Assembly (NCBI RefSeq): GCF_018324205.1
Contig: NZ_AP023356.1
Span: 8,004,501 to 8,068,500, forward strand
DNA: 64,000 bases
Direction of reading: 5' to 3'
Source of the DNA: Actinoplanes ianthinogenes
Lineage (GTDB): Bacteria; Actinomycetota; Actinomycetes; Mycobacteriales; Micromonosporaceae
Below are positions 8,700-17,662 of the stretch, in pieces. Made by a program: the position numbers and the translations under genes. The stretch's first letter is position 1; each line of letters starts with the position of its first letter. Under the pieces are notes generated by a model that ran no database searches, had not been told where the DNA came from, and saw only the letters and a program-made list of their open reading frames with translations.

Positions 8700-9343
8700 T
8701 GATCTCTCCTATCGGTGAGCCCACGGGATGCGAGCAGGTCGAGCAGGGGCCGTGCGGCGGTGACGAGCTCGGCGCGATCGAGGTGGCCGTGCAGGGCGCC
8801 GGGCACCAGCAGGATCACGCCGAGACCCAGCGGCACGCCGGTGAGCACGGCATCCGTGCCCGGGGCGGGGGAGACGCCGGGGTCGGCAGGCGGTGGGGGG
8901 ACATCCGGCGTACCGAAAGAGATGTCCGTGTCGGTGGGGAATGCCCAATCCACGGCCGGCGCCGCGGGCGCGGCCTTCCAGAAGGGTGGCCGGGTGGTCG
9001 CCTCGGGCGCGGGCGAGGGATCGCCGCTGAGCAGGTCGGCCGGCACCCGGGCGACCTCGGTCAGCACCTCCTCCGGCGCCCCGGCCAGCTCGGCCTGGAT
9101 CTCGGCGAGGGTGCGGCCGGCGGCCTGCAACCGCTTGATCGCCACGAGTTGAAGCAGGTGGCGGGGGCCGTAGAGCGCGTTGCGCCCCCGGGTGCCCAGT
9201 GGGCGGTCGACCAGGCCGATCGTCGAATACCACCGGATCGAGCGGCGGTCCGGCAGATCGCGGACGCGGCCGTTGGGTGCCCCGGAATACTCCGCGGCGA
9301 GCGCGGCGCGCACCCGGTCGACCAGTTCCTCCATCGTCCACAT
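8696..9343 (-). CDS. MerR-type transcriptional regulator
   Basis: 215 residues with an N-terminal MerR winged helix (about 20-75: RSIRWYSTIGLVDRP then GRNALYGPRHLLQLVAIKRLQ). The C-terminal part is Pro/Ala-rich and without recognisable ligand cysteines, so metal sensing is unlikely. The ATG at 9343 lies only six bases after a -10-like CAGACT, implying a leaderless mRNA; a second ATG at 9334 is possible. It is followed with a four-base overlap by the VIT-VWA gene. A perfect palindrome in its promoter suggests autoregulation. Confidence 0.85.
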   Translation of the reverse strand: MWTMEELVDRVRAALAAEYSGAPNGRVRDLPDRRSIRWYSTIGLVDRPLGTRGRNALYGPRHLLQLVAIKRLQAAGRTLAEIQAELAGAPEEVLTEVARVPADLLSGDPSPAPEATTRPPFWKAAPAAPAVDWAFPTDTDISFGTPDVPPPPADPGVSPAPGTDAVLTGVPLGLGVILLVPGALHGHLDRAELVTAARPLLDLLASRGLTDRRDQ

Positions 9344-9349
9344 GCCCCG

Positions 9350-9379
9350 AGTCTGACACTGTCATCGTGACAGTGTCAA
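9350..9379 (-). promoter_or_regulatory. MerR-type autoregulatory promoter and operator
   Basis: On the minus strand TTGACA (9379-9374) and CAGACT (9355-9350) are separated by 18 bases. The gap is filled by a perfect inverted repeat with 11-base arms, TGACACTGTCA and TGACAGTGTCA, and a 3-base centre (9354-9378). An operator between -35 and -10 with a long spacer is the arrangement known for MerR regulators. The start codon follows six bases later. Confidence 0.75.
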
Positions 9380-9391
9380 CGTCGGAAAGCA

Positions 9392-9424
9392 GAACTGCCC
9401 GCCACCGACGGTGACGGGCAGTTC
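9392..9424 (-). terminator. Terminator hairpin behind the metalloprotease gene
   Basis: A 10-base-pair stem, GAACTGCCCG (9392-9401) with CGGGCAGTTC (9415-9424), and a 13-base loop that can itself pair as CACCG/CGGTG. It lies 17 bases beyond the stop of the minus-strand metalloprotease gene. No long U tract follows, as is usual in this group. Confidence 0.6.
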
Positions 9425-9440
9425 CAGAAAGGGAGGGTTG

Positions 9441-11507
9441 TCAGCCCCCGGGCTGCACCACGCCGTCGACAGTCAGCGTGTACGGGGCGTACTGGGTGAC
9501 CGTCCCGGTCGGGTCGTCCTGCCCCACGATCGCCACCACCTTGGGGTAACCGCGCAGCTCGTCCACGCGGTCGACGGGCACCACGGCTGCCCGCCCGCTG
9601 CCGAGCCCGACCAGCACCACGTGCCATCCGCGCACCGGCACCGGGTACCACTGGGTCGGCGACTTCCACCCGTCGAGCGACCCGGCGGCGATCTTGTTCT
9701 TCCCGATCGACACCTCGCCGAGGTGCCAGCCGCCCAGGTTCACCGCGGCGTCGCTGACATAGCGGAAGCCGAGCAACACCTTCTTCCCCGCGTACGCCTT
9801 GAGGCTGTAACTGAGCTTGACGTCCGCCGCCTGCCCGGTGATCGCCGCGCCGAGCGGCCCCTTCACCGTCCGGTCCCCGGCCACCGCCTGGTAGCTCTTG
9901 CCCCCGTCCGCCGAGATGGTCACGTACCCGTAGTCGAAGTCCTTCTCCAAGCCGTAGGAGCTGGTGAACCGCAGCACCGGGTCGTCGGCCGGCACCTCGA
10001 CCTGCCGCGAAGCCGTCTCGTCGGTGTCCGGCGTGTTCCCGGAGAACAGCAGCCCCGCGTCGATCTTCCAGGCGAGCGGGGTGGACGGCAGCGTGGCCGC
10101 CCCGCGGAAGGTCACCGACGACAGCTTGCCCTGCGGCAGCCGGATGAAGTCGGCTCCGTTCGGCGCCGCCCCCGGCTTGTTGTACGACGCCGGGTTCGCC
10201 AGGTTGACCGTCGACCGCAGCCCGCTCGCGGTGACCCGGTCCCGGGCCACCCCGGTGATCGTCCCGCCGGGTTCACCGACCTCCTTGTCCACCAGCGTCA
10301 TCACCTGGAAGTCGTGCAGCACGTCGGTCAGCCTGATCCCCTTCGGCAGCACCGACTGCACCGCGTCGAGCGACTGGTGCTCCTTGTCCCGGTGCAGCTG
10401 GGAGAGCATCTTGGCGCCGAACCGGTCACGCAGGTAGACCATCAGCTCATAGGTGATGCCGTAGTCGGCGAGCACCTCGTTCGGGTCGCCCTCGTCCCAC
10501 AGGTTCAGCGAGTTCTGCGGGCCGCCGCACTCCCGCGGGTTCGCGTTGTAGGTGGTCTTGACGTTGCCGAAGCCCTGGTAACACGCGAGGTGGCTGTCGT
10601 ACCCGGCGTGGTGCACCCCGATCCGGGCGTCGACATATCCCACCACGGTCTGTGCGTAATCGGAGAGGCCCTCGTTGAGCCAGTCCGCCTCGCCCGGGTC
10701 GGCGTAGTACTCCAGCAGGTGCTGCCACTCGTGGGCGAAGGTGCCCTCGTACATCCGGGGCCGGGCCGGCCGGCTGGTGCACAGGTCGTCGGTCGGCTCG
10801 TTCTTCGGCTCGGCGCCCAGCCGGTGCTGCCAGTCGTAGGCGTCGATGGTCATCACGTTGCGGTCGAACAGTTCGTTGAGCTGCGCCGAGAAGAAGCCGG
10901 CGATGTAGGTCGGCCGTTCCGGGAAGTGGAAGTAGTTGTCGTCCCGGACGTTGTCGACCAGCGTCACGGTCTTGTCCCCGTCGCCGGTGAAGTCGCCGTC
11001 CATGCCGGGGTTGGTCCCCGACCGGTTCGGCGGCGTGCTGAACGCCGCCGTCTCCTTGGGGTAGATCGTCGTGTCGAACTGGTCGACCAGGTCGGCCACC
11101 TGCGCGTCGGTCACCTCGGTCGCGTTCTTCCGGCAGTCGGCGGCCGGGAACGCGATGTCCTTGGCCACCCACACCTCGATGTGCCGCCCGACCGCCCGCA
11201 GCGTGTAGTCCTTGCGGTAGAGATCACCGTCGGTGTCGTCCAGGCCCACCCAGCTGCGGACCGTGCCGACCGCCGGGGTGCCCGCGGACGCGCGGCGGGC
11301 GGTGGGTTGCGGCCGATAACGCGCCGCCGGGAGCGCTTTGCCGGCAAACCTCAGTCGCGTACGCGTGAGCTCCCGCCCGTCCTGCGCCGGAAGCACCCCG
11401 GCGTGCCGCTCGGCGGCGGCGGGCCGCTCCCGTGCCTCGGCCGGGCTGGTGAGTAGCGGGGTCAGGGCCACGATCGCCGCGACGCCGGCGATACCAGTGC
11501 GATTCAC
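9441..11507 (-). CDS. Secreted zinc metalloprotease (M6/gluzincin-like)
   Basis: 688 residues from a GTG start at 11507. A signal peptide with hydrophobic core occupies about residues 5-20 and cleavage is likely after AEA (about 24). The active site HEWQH (about residues 258-262) fits HExxH, followed by DWLNEGLSDY, whose Glu could be the third zinc ligand. The following 350 residues resemble the beta-rich C-terminal region of immune-inhibitor-A-like peptidases (YGYVTISADGGKSY, and KVLLGFRYVSDAAVN). The protein probably degrades extracellular protein. It is a single-gene unit ending in a hairpin. The M6 assignment is by overall pattern; the catalytic class is more certain than the family. Confidence 0.8.
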   Translation of the reverse strand: MNRTGIAGVAAIVALTPLLTSPAEARERPAAAERHAGVLPAQDGRELTRTRLRFAGKALPAARYRPQPTARRASAGTPAVGTVRSWVGLDDTDGDLYRKDYTLRAVGRHIEVWVAKDIAFPAADCRKNATEVTDAQVADLVDQFDTTIYPKETAAFSTPPNRSGTNPGMDGDFTGDGDKTVTLVDNVRDDNYFHFPERPTYIAGFFSAQLNELFDRNVMTIDAYDWQHRLGAEPKNEPTDDLCTSRPARPRMYEGTFAHEWQHLLEYYADPGEADWLNEGLSDYAQTVVGYVDARIGVHHAGYDSHLACYQGFGNVKTTYNANPRECGGPQNSLNLWDEGDPNEVLADYGITYELMVYLRDRFGAKMLSQLHRDKEHQSLDAVQSVLPKGIRLTDVLHDFQVMTLVDKEVGEPGGTITGVARDRVTASGLRSTVNLANPASYNKPGAAPNGADFIRLPQGKLSSVTFRGAATLPSTPLAWKIDAGLLFSGNTPDTDETASRQVEVPADDPVLRFTSSYGLEKDFDYGYVTISADGGKSYQAVAGDRTVKGPLGAAITGQAADVKLSYSLKAYAGKKVLLGFRYVSDAAVNLGGWHLGEVSIGKNKIAAGSLDGWKSPTQWYPVPVRGWHVVLVGLGSGRAAVVPVDRVDELRGYPKVVAIVGQDDPTGTVTQYAPYTLTVDGVVQPGG

Positions 11508-11632
11508 GAAGCGGACGTTACCTGCATAAAGGTGCGAATGACCCCAACACGCGCAGTCGATCATGAACGGCGGCGGGGTGCCGGCCGCCTCCCAGGATGG
11601 CACCCCGCTCGCCGCGACGACTCGGAATCGCC

Positions 11633-12379
11633 TCAGGTGACCTCGCGCCGCAGCACCCGGACCAGCCCGGCGGCCAGCGGCACCAGCACCCAGACCGCGA
11701 CCGAGACGCCGAGCCGGGCCCACTCGCCGGAGGTCATGTCCGGTTCGGACAGCGGGGTCGAGGTCAGGTTGATGTCCAGCCACTCGGCCGGCGTCTTCAA
11801 CGCCTTGATCATGTTGCCGAGCACCGTCCAGACCAGCGGCAGCGCGAAGTACAGCACGATCGCGAGCGGGGTGTTCAGCAGCAGCGCGCCGAACCCGATC
11901 CCCATCAGCACGAAGATCACCTGGAGCAGCAGGCCCTGCCAGAGCAGCGACGCGTCGACGTGCCAGGACCCGTCGCCGCCGATCGCCCGGGCGATCACGG
12001 TGGCGACCGCGCTGAGTGCCGCGGTGGCCACGGTCGCCGCCACCGCGATCAGCACCCCGGCCGCGATCTTCGCGACCATCACCCGGCCGCGCGCCGGGAC
12101 CAGGGTGAAGGTGGCGAGCGCGGTGCGCTGCGACCACTCGCTGGTCACCGAGAGCACGCCGAGCACTGGCAGCAGCACCGCGGACGGCGCCAGGCCGAAG
12201 GCGAAGAACCCGGCGTAGGTCATCTCCTCGTCCGGCGCCCAGCCCAGGATCACCGCCGAGGTGGCGGCGGTGGCCAGGCCGATCACCAGCAGCAGCCAGA
12301 AACCGGCCCGGGTGTCCGCGAGCTTGCGCAGTTCGACCAGGGTGAGCCGGGCCGGGGGGATCGTCGCGACGGTCGTCAT
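11633..12379 (-). CDS. ABC transporter permease
   Basis: 248 residues with six predicted membrane segments, of the ABC-2-like permease type that pairs with CcmA-like ATPases. The cytoplasmic N-terminus TLVELRKLADTRAGFWLL is typical of this group. The ATG overlaps the stop of the ATPase gene by four bases (ATGA), so the two are co-translated. Probable role: export of a small lipid, peptide or drug; the substrate is unknown. The unit is divergent from a two-component system that may control it. Confidence 0.85.
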   Translation of the reverse strand: MTTVATIPPARLTLVELRKLADTRAGFWLLLVIGLATAATSAVILGWAPDEEMTYAGFFAFGLAPSAVLLPVLGVLSVTSEWSQRTALATFTLVPARGRVMVAKIAAGVLIAVAATVATAALSAVATVIARAIGGDGSWHVDASLLWQGLLLQVIFVLMGIGFGALLLNTPLAIVLYFALPLVWTVLGNMIKALKTPAEWLDINLTSTPLSEPDMTSGEWARLGVSVAVWVLVPLAAGLVRVLRREVT

Positions 12380-13266
12380 CGGGCCACTTCCTCGAGTTTG
12401 GTCAGGCGAAGGAACATCTCTTCCAGGCCGCCGCTGCCGGCCGGGCGCAGCTCCAGCAGCACCACCCCGGCGCCGGCCGCGGCGCGGGCGATCGCCTCCG
12501 GCTCGGCCGGGACCAGCACGGTGCCGTCCGCCGAGCGGGTGCCGGTCAGGCCCAGCGTCCGCAGCACCGTGTCGAACGCCGCCGGGTCGGCCGGGCGGAC
12601 CACCGTGCCGGCCGCGCTGAGCAGCGCGTCCTTGTCGCCCTGGGTGAGGATGCGGCCCTTGCCGATCACCACCAGGCGGTCGGCGACCGCCTCCACCTCG
12701 CGCAGCAGGTGCGAGGAGAGCAGCACCGTGCCGCCCCGGTCGGCGAACTCGCGCAGCAGCCCGCGCATCCAGAAGATGCCCTCCGGGTCCAGGCCGTTGG
12801 CCGGCTCGTCGAGGATCAGCACGGCCGGGTCGCCGAGCATCGCGTACGCCAGCCCGAGTCGCTGGCGCATGCCCAGCGAGTAGGCCCGCAGCCGGCGCTT
12901 GCCGGCCGTGGCGTCCAGCCCGACCCGGGTCAGCCGCTCCGGCACCCGCCCGGTGTCCAGCCCCATGGTCAGGGCGGCCAGCGCCAGGGTCTCCCGCCCG
13001 GTCCGCCCGGCGTGCTGCGCCGACGCGTCGAGCAGCACACCGACGTGCCTCCCCGGGTTGCCCAGCTGGCGGTAGGGCCGGCCGCACACGGTGGCCGTGC
13101 CCGCGGTCGGTGGGGTCAGGCCGCAGATCATCCGCAGCGTGGTGGACTTCCCGGCGCCGTTCGGCCCGAGGAAACCGGTGACCGTGCCGGGCTCGCAGGT
13201 GAACGACACGTCATCGACGGCGACCTGGTCGCCGTACCGTTTGCTGAGGTTCTCAACGGCAATCAT
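12376..13266 (-). CDS. ABC transporter ATP-binding protein
   Basis: 296 residues of the DrrA/CcmA-like ATPase group. Walker A is GPNGAGKST (about 32-40), the signature is YSLGMRQRLGL (about 135-145) and Walker B is LILDEPANGLD (about 155-165). The last 80 residues form the C-terminal extension common in drug/bacitracin-type exporters. It starts with ATG at 13266 and is the first gene of a two-gene exporter operon. Its start faces the start of a histidine kinase gene 130 bases away, an arrangement typical of sensor-regulated exporters. Confidence 0.9.
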   Translation of the reverse strand: MIAVENLSKRYGDQVAVDDVSFTCEPGTVTGFLGPNGAGKSTTLRMICGLTPPTAGTATVCGRPYRQLGNPGRHVGVLLDASAQHAGRTGRETLALAALTMGLDTGRVPERLTRVGLDATAGKRRLRAYSLGMRQRLGLAYAMLGDPAVLILDEPANGLDPEGIFWMRGLLREFADRGGTVLLSSHLLREVEAVADRLVVIGKGRILTQGDKDALLSAAGTVVRPADPAAFDTVLRTLGLTGTRSADGTVLVPAEPEAIARAAAGAGVVLLELRPAGSGGLEEMFLRLTKLEEVAR

Positions 13267-13384
13267 GGCCTCAGCCTGCGGGTCGTGAGGCGGCCGGCGC
13301 TTCGGTCTTCGGTCGATGTCCGCGAACCTTGGTCTACCCGGCGATTACAACTTTTGGCGGTATCGGCCGGTGTCGCCGTCCCCA

Positions 13385-13390
13385 TAAAGT
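13385..13390 (+). promoter_or_regulatory. -10 element for a leaderless histidine kinase mRNA
   Basis: TAAAGT lies six bases before the GTG at 13397 and no ribosome site is present between them. This is the spacing expected when transcription begins at the start codon. Confidence 0.45.
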
Positions 13391-13396
13391 CGACGC

Positions 13397-14638
13397 GTGG
13401 GAACGACGGTGGAGATGAGTTGGCTGCTGCCGGCCGCGCTGTCCGCCGAGCCGGACGCGCCGGCCCGCCGGTCCACCCGCGACTGGGTGGTCGACAGCCT
13501 CTGCTTCGTGCTCGGTTTCGGCTTCACCGTGCTGGCCACCGCCGACCTGCTCGGGTGGAGCACCGGCATAGTGCGCGAGTGGCAACCCACCGCCGGCTGG
13601 GTGGTCTGGGTCGACGGGGTGCTCAGCGCCGTCGCCGGGATCGGCCTGTGGTGGCGCCGCCGCTTCCTCTGGCCGCTGGCCATCCTGGCCCTGGTGCTCT
13701 CCGCGTTCAGCGTGGCCGGTGCGGTCACCTTGACGATCATGCTGCTCACGGTGGCGGTGCACTGCCGCTTCCCGGTGCTGGCGGCCTACGCCGCGGCCGG
13801 CGCCGCGACCAACCTGATCTTCGCGGCGGCCCGGCCGGACCGCACCAGCGGCTACTGGGAGACCGTGTGGTGGGGTGTGGCGATCGTGCTGATCATCGCG
13901 CTCTGGGGGATGGTCGTCCGGGCGCGCCGCGAGCTGGTCGCCTCCTGGCGGGACCGGGCCGCCCGCGCCGAGGCCGAGCAGCAGTTGCGCGTCGAGCAGG
14001 CCCGCACGCTGGAGCGCACCCGGATCGCCCGGGAGATGCACGACGTGCTGGCGCACCGGATCTCCCTGCTCAGCCTGCACGCCGGGGCTCTGGAGTTCCG
14101 GCCCGACGCGCCGCCCGCGGAGATCGCCGGGGCCGCCTCGGTGGTCCGGGCCACCGCCCACCAGGCGTTGCAGGACCTGCGCGCGGTGATCGGCGTGCTG
14201 CGCACCGATCAGACCGGTGAGGAGCCCGCCCCGGAGCGGCCGCAGCCCACGCTGAGCGGGCTGCCCGCGCTGGTCGACGAGGCGCGGCTGGCCGGTGACA
14301 GGGTCGCCCTCGACGTCCAGGTCGACCTCGGCGAGGTGCCCGCCGGGACCGGGCGCACGGCGTACCGAATAATTCAGGAGGGTCTCACCAATGCCCGCAA
14401 GCACGCGCCGGGTGCGGTGGTCCGGGTGACGGTCGACGGCGCCTGCGGCGCCGGCCTGCACATCGCGATCGCCAACCCGCTTCCGGTGGGCGTCTCCACC
14501 AGACCGCCCATTCCCGGTACGGGCATGGGCCTGATCGGCCTCGCCGAGCGGGCCTCGCTCGCCGGCGGTCACCTCACCCACAGCACGGACGGCGCCGACT
14601 TCCGCCTCACCGCCCACCTGCCCTGGGCCGCGGGGTGA
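13397..14638 (+). CDS. Sensor histidine kinase (NarL-type two-component, HPK7)
   Basis: 413 residues. Four or five membrane segments (about 35-150) form a compact sensor without a large extracellular loop. The dimerisation helix carries the phospho-acceptor in REMHDVLAH (His215), followed by a HATPase domain with the N box EGLTNARKHAP and a G box GTGMGLIGL. It overlaps the response regulator by four bases. Position next to a divergent ABC exporter suggests that it senses envelope stress or the exported compound; this is inference. Confidence 0.92.
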   Translation: MGTTVEMSWLLPAALSAEPDAPARRSTRDWVVDSLCFVLGFGFTVLATADLLGWSTGIVREWQPTAGWVVWVDGVLSAVAGIGLWWRRRFLWPLAILALVLSAFSVAGAVTLTIMLLTVAVHCRFPVLAAYAAAGAATNLIFAAARPDRTSGYWETVWWGVAIVLIIALWGMVVRARRELVASWRDRAARAEAEQQLRVEQARTLERTRIAREMHDVLAHRISLLSLHAGALEFRPDAPPAEIAGAASVVRATAHQALQDLRAVIGVLRTDQTGEEPAPERPQPTLSGLPALVDEARLAGDRVALDVQVDLGEVPAGTGRTAYRIIQEGLTNARKHAPGAVVRVTVDGACGAGLHIAIANPLPVGVSTRPPIPGTGMGLIGLAERASLAGGHLTHSTDGADFRLTAHLPWAAG

Positions 14639-15288
14639 CGCCGGTGCGGGTGCTGATCGTCGACGACGACCCGCTGGTCCGGGCCGGCCTGTCGATGATC
14701 CTCAAAGGCACCGGTGACGTGCACGTGGTCGGCGAGGCGAGCGACGGCCGGGAGGTGCCGGCCGCGGTCGCCGAGCACCGGCCGGACGTGGTGCTGATGG
14801 ACATCCGGATGCCCGGGGTGGACGGGCTGACCGCCACCGAGACGCTGCGCCGGCGTCCCGGCGCGCCCGAGGTGCTGGTGCTGACCACGTTCGACGCCGA
14901 CGAGTTCGTGCTGCGCGCGCTGCGTGCCGGGGCCGGCGGCTTCCTGCTCAAGGACACCCCGCCCGGCCAGATCCGGGACGCGGTGCTGCGCGTCGCGCGC
15001 GGGGAGGCCACCCTGTCGCCGAGCGTCACCCGGCAGCTGATCACCCACGTCACCACGGCGCCGCCGCCGGACCGGGGCACGGCCGGGCGCCGCCTCGATC
15101 AGCTCACCACCCGGGAGCTCGACGTGGCGCTGGCCGTGGCGCAGGGCAAGTCGAACGCGGAGATCTCGGCCGACCTGTTCATGTCGGTGGCCACGGTCAA
15201 AGCGCACGTGTCCCGGCTGCTCACCAAACTCGACCTGAACAACCGGGTGCAGATCGCCCTGCTGGTCCACGACGCCGGCCTGGCCTGA
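14635..15288 (+). CDS. Response regulator, LuxR/NarL family
   Basis: 217 residues. The receiver domain has the acidic pocket VDDDP (8-12), the phospho-acceptor in LMDIRMPG (Asp56) and LLKDTPP (Lys near 105). A LuxR-type HTH follows (about 150-212: LTTRELDVALAVAQGKSN...SVATVKAHVSRLL). GTG start overlapping the kinase stop (GTGA). It is the cognate partner of the kinase and probable regulator of the divergent exporter. Confidence 0.93.
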   Translation: MTPVRVLIVDDDPLVRAGLSMILKGTGDVHVVGEASDGREVPAAVAEHRPDVVLMDIRMPGVDGLTATETLRRRPGAPEVLVLTTFDADEFVLRALRAGAGGFLLKDTPPGQIRDAVLRVARGEATLSPSVTRQLITHVTTAPPPDRGTAGRRLDQLTTRELDVALAVAQGKSNAEISADLFMSVATVKAHVSRLLTKLDLNNRVQIALLVHDAGLA

Positions 15289-15315
15289 CCGGCACGCCGC
15301 GCGCCGCCCGCGGCC

Positions 15316-15603
15316 TCACTCGAACAGGCTGTGGTCCTTGCCGCCCTCGGCGCGGCGGCGGGCCCGGCGGCGCAGCTGGATCACCACCATGTCGGCGACC
15401 GCGGCCACCGCCCAGGCGGCGAGCAGCCAGCCCGGCACGGTCCAGCCGGCGCGGAACAGGAAGATCGACAGCACCGTGCAGATCACCAGGCCGGCCGCGG
15501 CCAGGACGAGCCGCAGGTTCAGCGGACTGTACGGCTCCTCGACAGTGCCGCGGCGGCCGGGCGGTTGCGGGCCGATGGGCATGACCACGAATCTACTCGG
15601 CAC
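15316..15603 (-). CDS. Small two-helix membrane protein (DUF6343-like)
   Basis: 95 residues with two membrane segments (about 30-50 and 55-75) and a basic tail containing QLRRRARRR. The layout resembles the DUF6343 family of actinobacteria, but this is from memory of the pattern only. A start at ATG 15582 (MPIGPQ) is also possible. It is convergent with the response regulator and divergent from the APC permease. Function unknown. Confidence 0.6.
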   Translation of the reverse strand: MPSRFVVMPIGPQPPGRRGTVEEPYSPLNLRLVLAAAGLVICTVLSIFLFRAGWTVPGWLLAAWAVAAVADMVVIQLRRRARRRAEGGKDHSLFE

Positions 15604-15690
15604 GGGCCTGTCCTAAACAAGCCGCCCCAAGATCGGGTAACTTCGATATGTTCGGCGTCTGGCACTGATCCGCTGTGGACAGGAGGCGCC

Positions 15691-17154
15691 GTGTCGGATA
15701 CGGGGCTCACCGAGCAGAAAACTCACCAACTCGGCACCTGGTCCGTGTTCGTCATCGCGGTCTCCGCGATGACGCCACTCACCGTCGTCGCCGGGGCCCT
15801 GCCCCTGGGCTATGGGGAAGTCAAGGAGAAGGGCATCCCGGTCGCCTATGTGCTGGTGGCCGCGGTGCTGGCGATCTTCACGGTCGGGCTGGTCGCGATG
15901 GCCCGGCACGTGCCGAACAGGGGCGCCTTCTACGCGTATGCGGCCAAGGGCCTCACCAGACCCGCCGGTGTCGGCACCGCGTTCATCGCGCTGCTCGCCT
16001 ACAACGCCATGCAGATCGGTCTGTACGGCGCGTTCGGTGTCGCCGCGCACAACGCCGCGGCCATCTTCGGGCTGAAGGTGTCGTGGATCGTCTGGGCGCT
16101 CCTCGCCTGGGCGGTGATCGCCCTGCTCGGCCTGCGGCAGATCGATTTCAACGCCCGCATCCTGACCGTCCTGGTCTGCGCCGAGGTGCTCATCGTGCTC
16201 ACCCTCGACCTGGTGATGGTGGCCCACCCGGCCGGCGGCTCGGTCTCCTTCGACACCCTCAACCCGGGCCTGATCGCCAGCGCCGGCGGCGTCTCGCTGC
16301 TGGTCGGCGCGGTCGCCGGGATGGTCGGCTTCGAGGCCCCGCTGGTTTACGCGGCCGAGGCGCGTGACCCGCGGCGCACGGTGGCCCGGGCGATCTTCAT
16401 GACCCTGGCCGTCGCCGCGATCCTGTACGGCGGGTCGGCCTGGGCGATGTCGGTCGTCGCCGGCCCGGAGCACATCATCGACGTGGCCGCGCGGTACCTC
16501 AACGACCTGTTCTTCGTGCTGCCCGACCCGTTCCTGCCGTCCGCGATCACCGACCTGGCCCGGGTGTTCTTCGCGACCAGCCTGTTCGCCGCGATGCTCG
16601 CCTTCCACCACACGGTCGCCCGGTACGCGCTGACCGTGGCCCGCGAGGGCGTGCTGCCCCGGTCGCTGGCCCGCACCCGCGACGACGTCCCGGTCGCCGC
16701 CTCGATGGCCCAGTCCGCGCTGGCCCTGGTGGTGCTCGTGGTCTTCGCCGCGCTGGTCCTGAACCCGACCAGCGACCTGTTCTTCTTCGGCACGGTCTCC
16801 GGCGGTCTCGGCGTCCTGGCGCTGATGACGATCGCCTCGTACGCGGTGGTCCGCTTCTTCCGCCGGGACGCGCACGGCGAGACGCGGTGGCGTCGCGCGA
16901 TCGCGCCGTGGATCGCCACCGTCTTCCTCACCCTGATGCTGCTGCTCTCGGTGGCGTTCTTCGGCGACCTGCTGGACTCCGACAACCCGTTCAAGGTGTG
17001 GTCGCCGCCGCTGGCGTTCCTGATCGTCTACCTGCTCGGCGTCTGGTGGGGCCGCCGCCTGCGCCGCGACCGGCCGGCGGTGTTCGCCGCGATCGGCAGC
17101 GGCCTGCCGCCCGAGGAGGCACCCGCCGACCCGGAAATCGATCACTCAGAGTGA
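15691..17154 (+). CDS. APC superfamily amino acid/polyamine permease
   Basis: 487 residues with about twelve membrane segments. The first carries the APC-typical opening SVFVIAVSAMTPLTVVAGALP; a later AFYAYAAKGLTRP and SLLVGAVAGMVGFEAP (unwound-helix glycine and glutamate regions) also fit. The GTG at 15691 is preceded by an AGGAGG ribosome site. No enzyme or regulator is linked, so the substrate is unknown. The final 20 residues are acidic and soluble. Confidence 0.88.
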   Translation: MSDTGLTEQKTHQLGTWSVFVIAVSAMTPLTVVAGALPLGYGEVKEKGIPVAYVLVAAVLAIFTVGLVAMARHVPNRGAFYAYAAKGLTRPAGVGTAFIALLAYNAMQIGLYGAFGVAAHNAAAIFGLKVSWIVWALLAWAVIALLGLRQIDFNARILTVLVCAEVLIVLTLDLVMVAHPAGGSVSFDTLNPGLIASAGGVSLLVGAVAGMVGFEAPLVYAAEARDPRRTVARAIFMTLAVAAILYGGSAWAMSVVAGPEHIIDVAARYLNDLFFVLPDPFLPSAITDLARVFFATSLFAAMLAFHHTVARYALTVAREGVLPRSLARTRDDVPVAASMAQSALALVVLVVFAALVLNPTSDLFFFGTVSGGLGVLALMTIASYAVVRFFRRDAHGETRWRRAIAPWIATVFLTLMLLLSVAFFGDLLDSDNPFKVWSPPLAFLIVYLLGVWWGRRLRRDRPAVFAAIGSGLPPEEAPADPEIDHSE

Positions 17155-17441
17155 CTGGCCGTGCGGGGTGCGTGCGGCCAGGCGCCCCGCTCTCGCGCGC
17201 ACGGGGGCCGGCTGCCGTAAGCATCGTCACTATGCGCTACCCGGCACTGGACCTGGCGCCGGGAAACCTTATGATCTTCACGGTCGAGCGGGCCACACCG
17301 CTCGTCATCCGGCAGCCGTCGTGAAACCCAAGAAGTCTTACGGCGGTGGGCTGGTCGATCCGCCGGTGTCCCGGCATCCGAACCCACCAGTCGGACCCCG
17401 GCGGATCCGTAAACTTCCGGCGCTACGAGCAGGCCGGCTGC
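17155..17441. other. Intergenic region, no supported gene
   Basis: A short frame of 30 codons from ATG 17232 and an overlapping GTG frame at 17322 run through here. Their third-position composition is mixed and the second continues into a hairpin, so neither is accepted as a gene. Confidence 0.35.
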
Positions 17442-17471
17442 CCTGGGCGGCGCGTTCGCGCGCCGCCCAGG
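17442..17471. terminator. 13-bp hairpin with TTCG loop
   Basis: CCTGGGCGGCGCG (17442-17454), TTCG, CGCGCCGCCCAGG (17459-17471): a perfect 13-base stem closed by an exceptionally stable UUCG tetraloop. It lies between the APC permease and the mannanase gene and most likely ends the former's transcript, though it is 290 bases beyond the stop codon. No U tract follows. Confidence 0.6.
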
Positions 17472-17662
17472 CCTGTTACCGGCGGTGACGACACCCGCAA
17501 CCTCCCCGCACCGGCACGGGCACTTGCCGTGCACCTTGCGCCCTGGAATCTCTTTCCCATGCCCGGCGGGACACCGCCGGACAGGTGCCCGGCGGCCAAC
17601 ACCCGCTGGACAGTGCCCGGCGGTCTCGGCCGCTGGACAAACGGGGGGATTTCTCAATCTTG

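Noticed and set aside
17232..17488. Overlapping 30- and 55-codon frames (ATG 17232, GTG 17322) resembling a peptide precursor pair
   Set aside because: Third-position composition is mixed, no modifying enzyme is nearby and the second frame runs through a hairpin.
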